Assembly (NCBI RefSeq): GCF_013373865.1
Contig: NC_050472.1
Span: 3,927,757 to 3,991,756, forward strand
DNA length: 64,000 bases
Reading direction: 5' to 3'
DNA from: Monomorium pharaonis
Taxonomy: Eukaryota; Arthropoda; Insecta; Hymenoptera; Formicidae
Positions 63,949 through 64,000 of the stretch are shown one piece after another. The notes below the pieces were generated by a model. That model was not told the origin of the DNA, did no database searches, and saw only the letters and a list, made by a program, of their open reading frames with translations. Made by a program: the position numbers and the translations under genes. The stretch's first letter is position 1. Every line of letters begins with the position of its first letter.

Positions 63949-64000
63949 CTACAAAAAGGAATTTAAATGAAAAAAAAATTAGAAATGCCTCAATATTATA

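Overview
This is nuclear DNA from an insect. Every recognisable gene is split by GT-AG introns, the flanks are AT-rich with islands of CpG-rich DNA, and microsatellites are abundant. The presence of a mammalian-type cryptochrome (CRY2/CRY-m), the protein sequences and the strongly uneven base composition point to a hymenopteran, most likely an ant. The species call is inference.

Layout, left to right. (1) 1-5059, plus strand: the 3' two thirds of a 14-3-3 zeta (leonardo-type) gene, with two mutually exclusive copies of one internal exon and a 48-bp tandem duplication of the last splice acceptor. A long, microsatellite-rich 3' region follows. (2) About 12.6-22.9 kb, plus strand: a complete ATP-dependent 6-phosphofructokinase gene. 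It has two alternative 5' coding exons, three mutually exclusive 109-nt copies of one internal exon and a 27-nt microexon. All three GC-AG donors that I infer in this gene lie on alternative exons. (3) 27256-29324, plus: a complete TRAM gene (ER translocon-associated membrane protein), seven coding exons. (4) 31689-35691, plus: a complete RNF168-like RING E3 ubiquitin ligase of the DNA-damage response, four coding exons. (5) 36589-37386: an almost pure 0.8-kb TACA tetranucleotide array. (6) About 42.4-51.2 kb: a CpG-rich stretch with several CACGTG E-boxes and no coding exon that I can defend, probably the 5' noncoding part of the next gene. (7) 51179-59314, plus: a complete CRY2 circadian repressor gene, nine coding exons, ending in a polyglutamine tail. 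(8) 60854 to the right edge, minus: a P-element/THAP9-like transposase gene with an unbroken, splice-compatible frame whose first exon lies outside the window.

Four nonautonomous transposon-like inverted-repeat elements are visible (13392-13628 with an 8-bp target duplication; 16441-16653 and 50466-50631 flanked by TA; about 31031-31347 without a clear target site).

The genes do not form an operon or pathway; they are independent housekeeping, signalling, repair and clock genes. The most interesting biology is in exon architecture, above all the triplicated exon just after the MGR motif of phosphofructokinase. All exon borders were derived by hand from splice sites, reading-frame phase and family knowledge; no transcript data were available.
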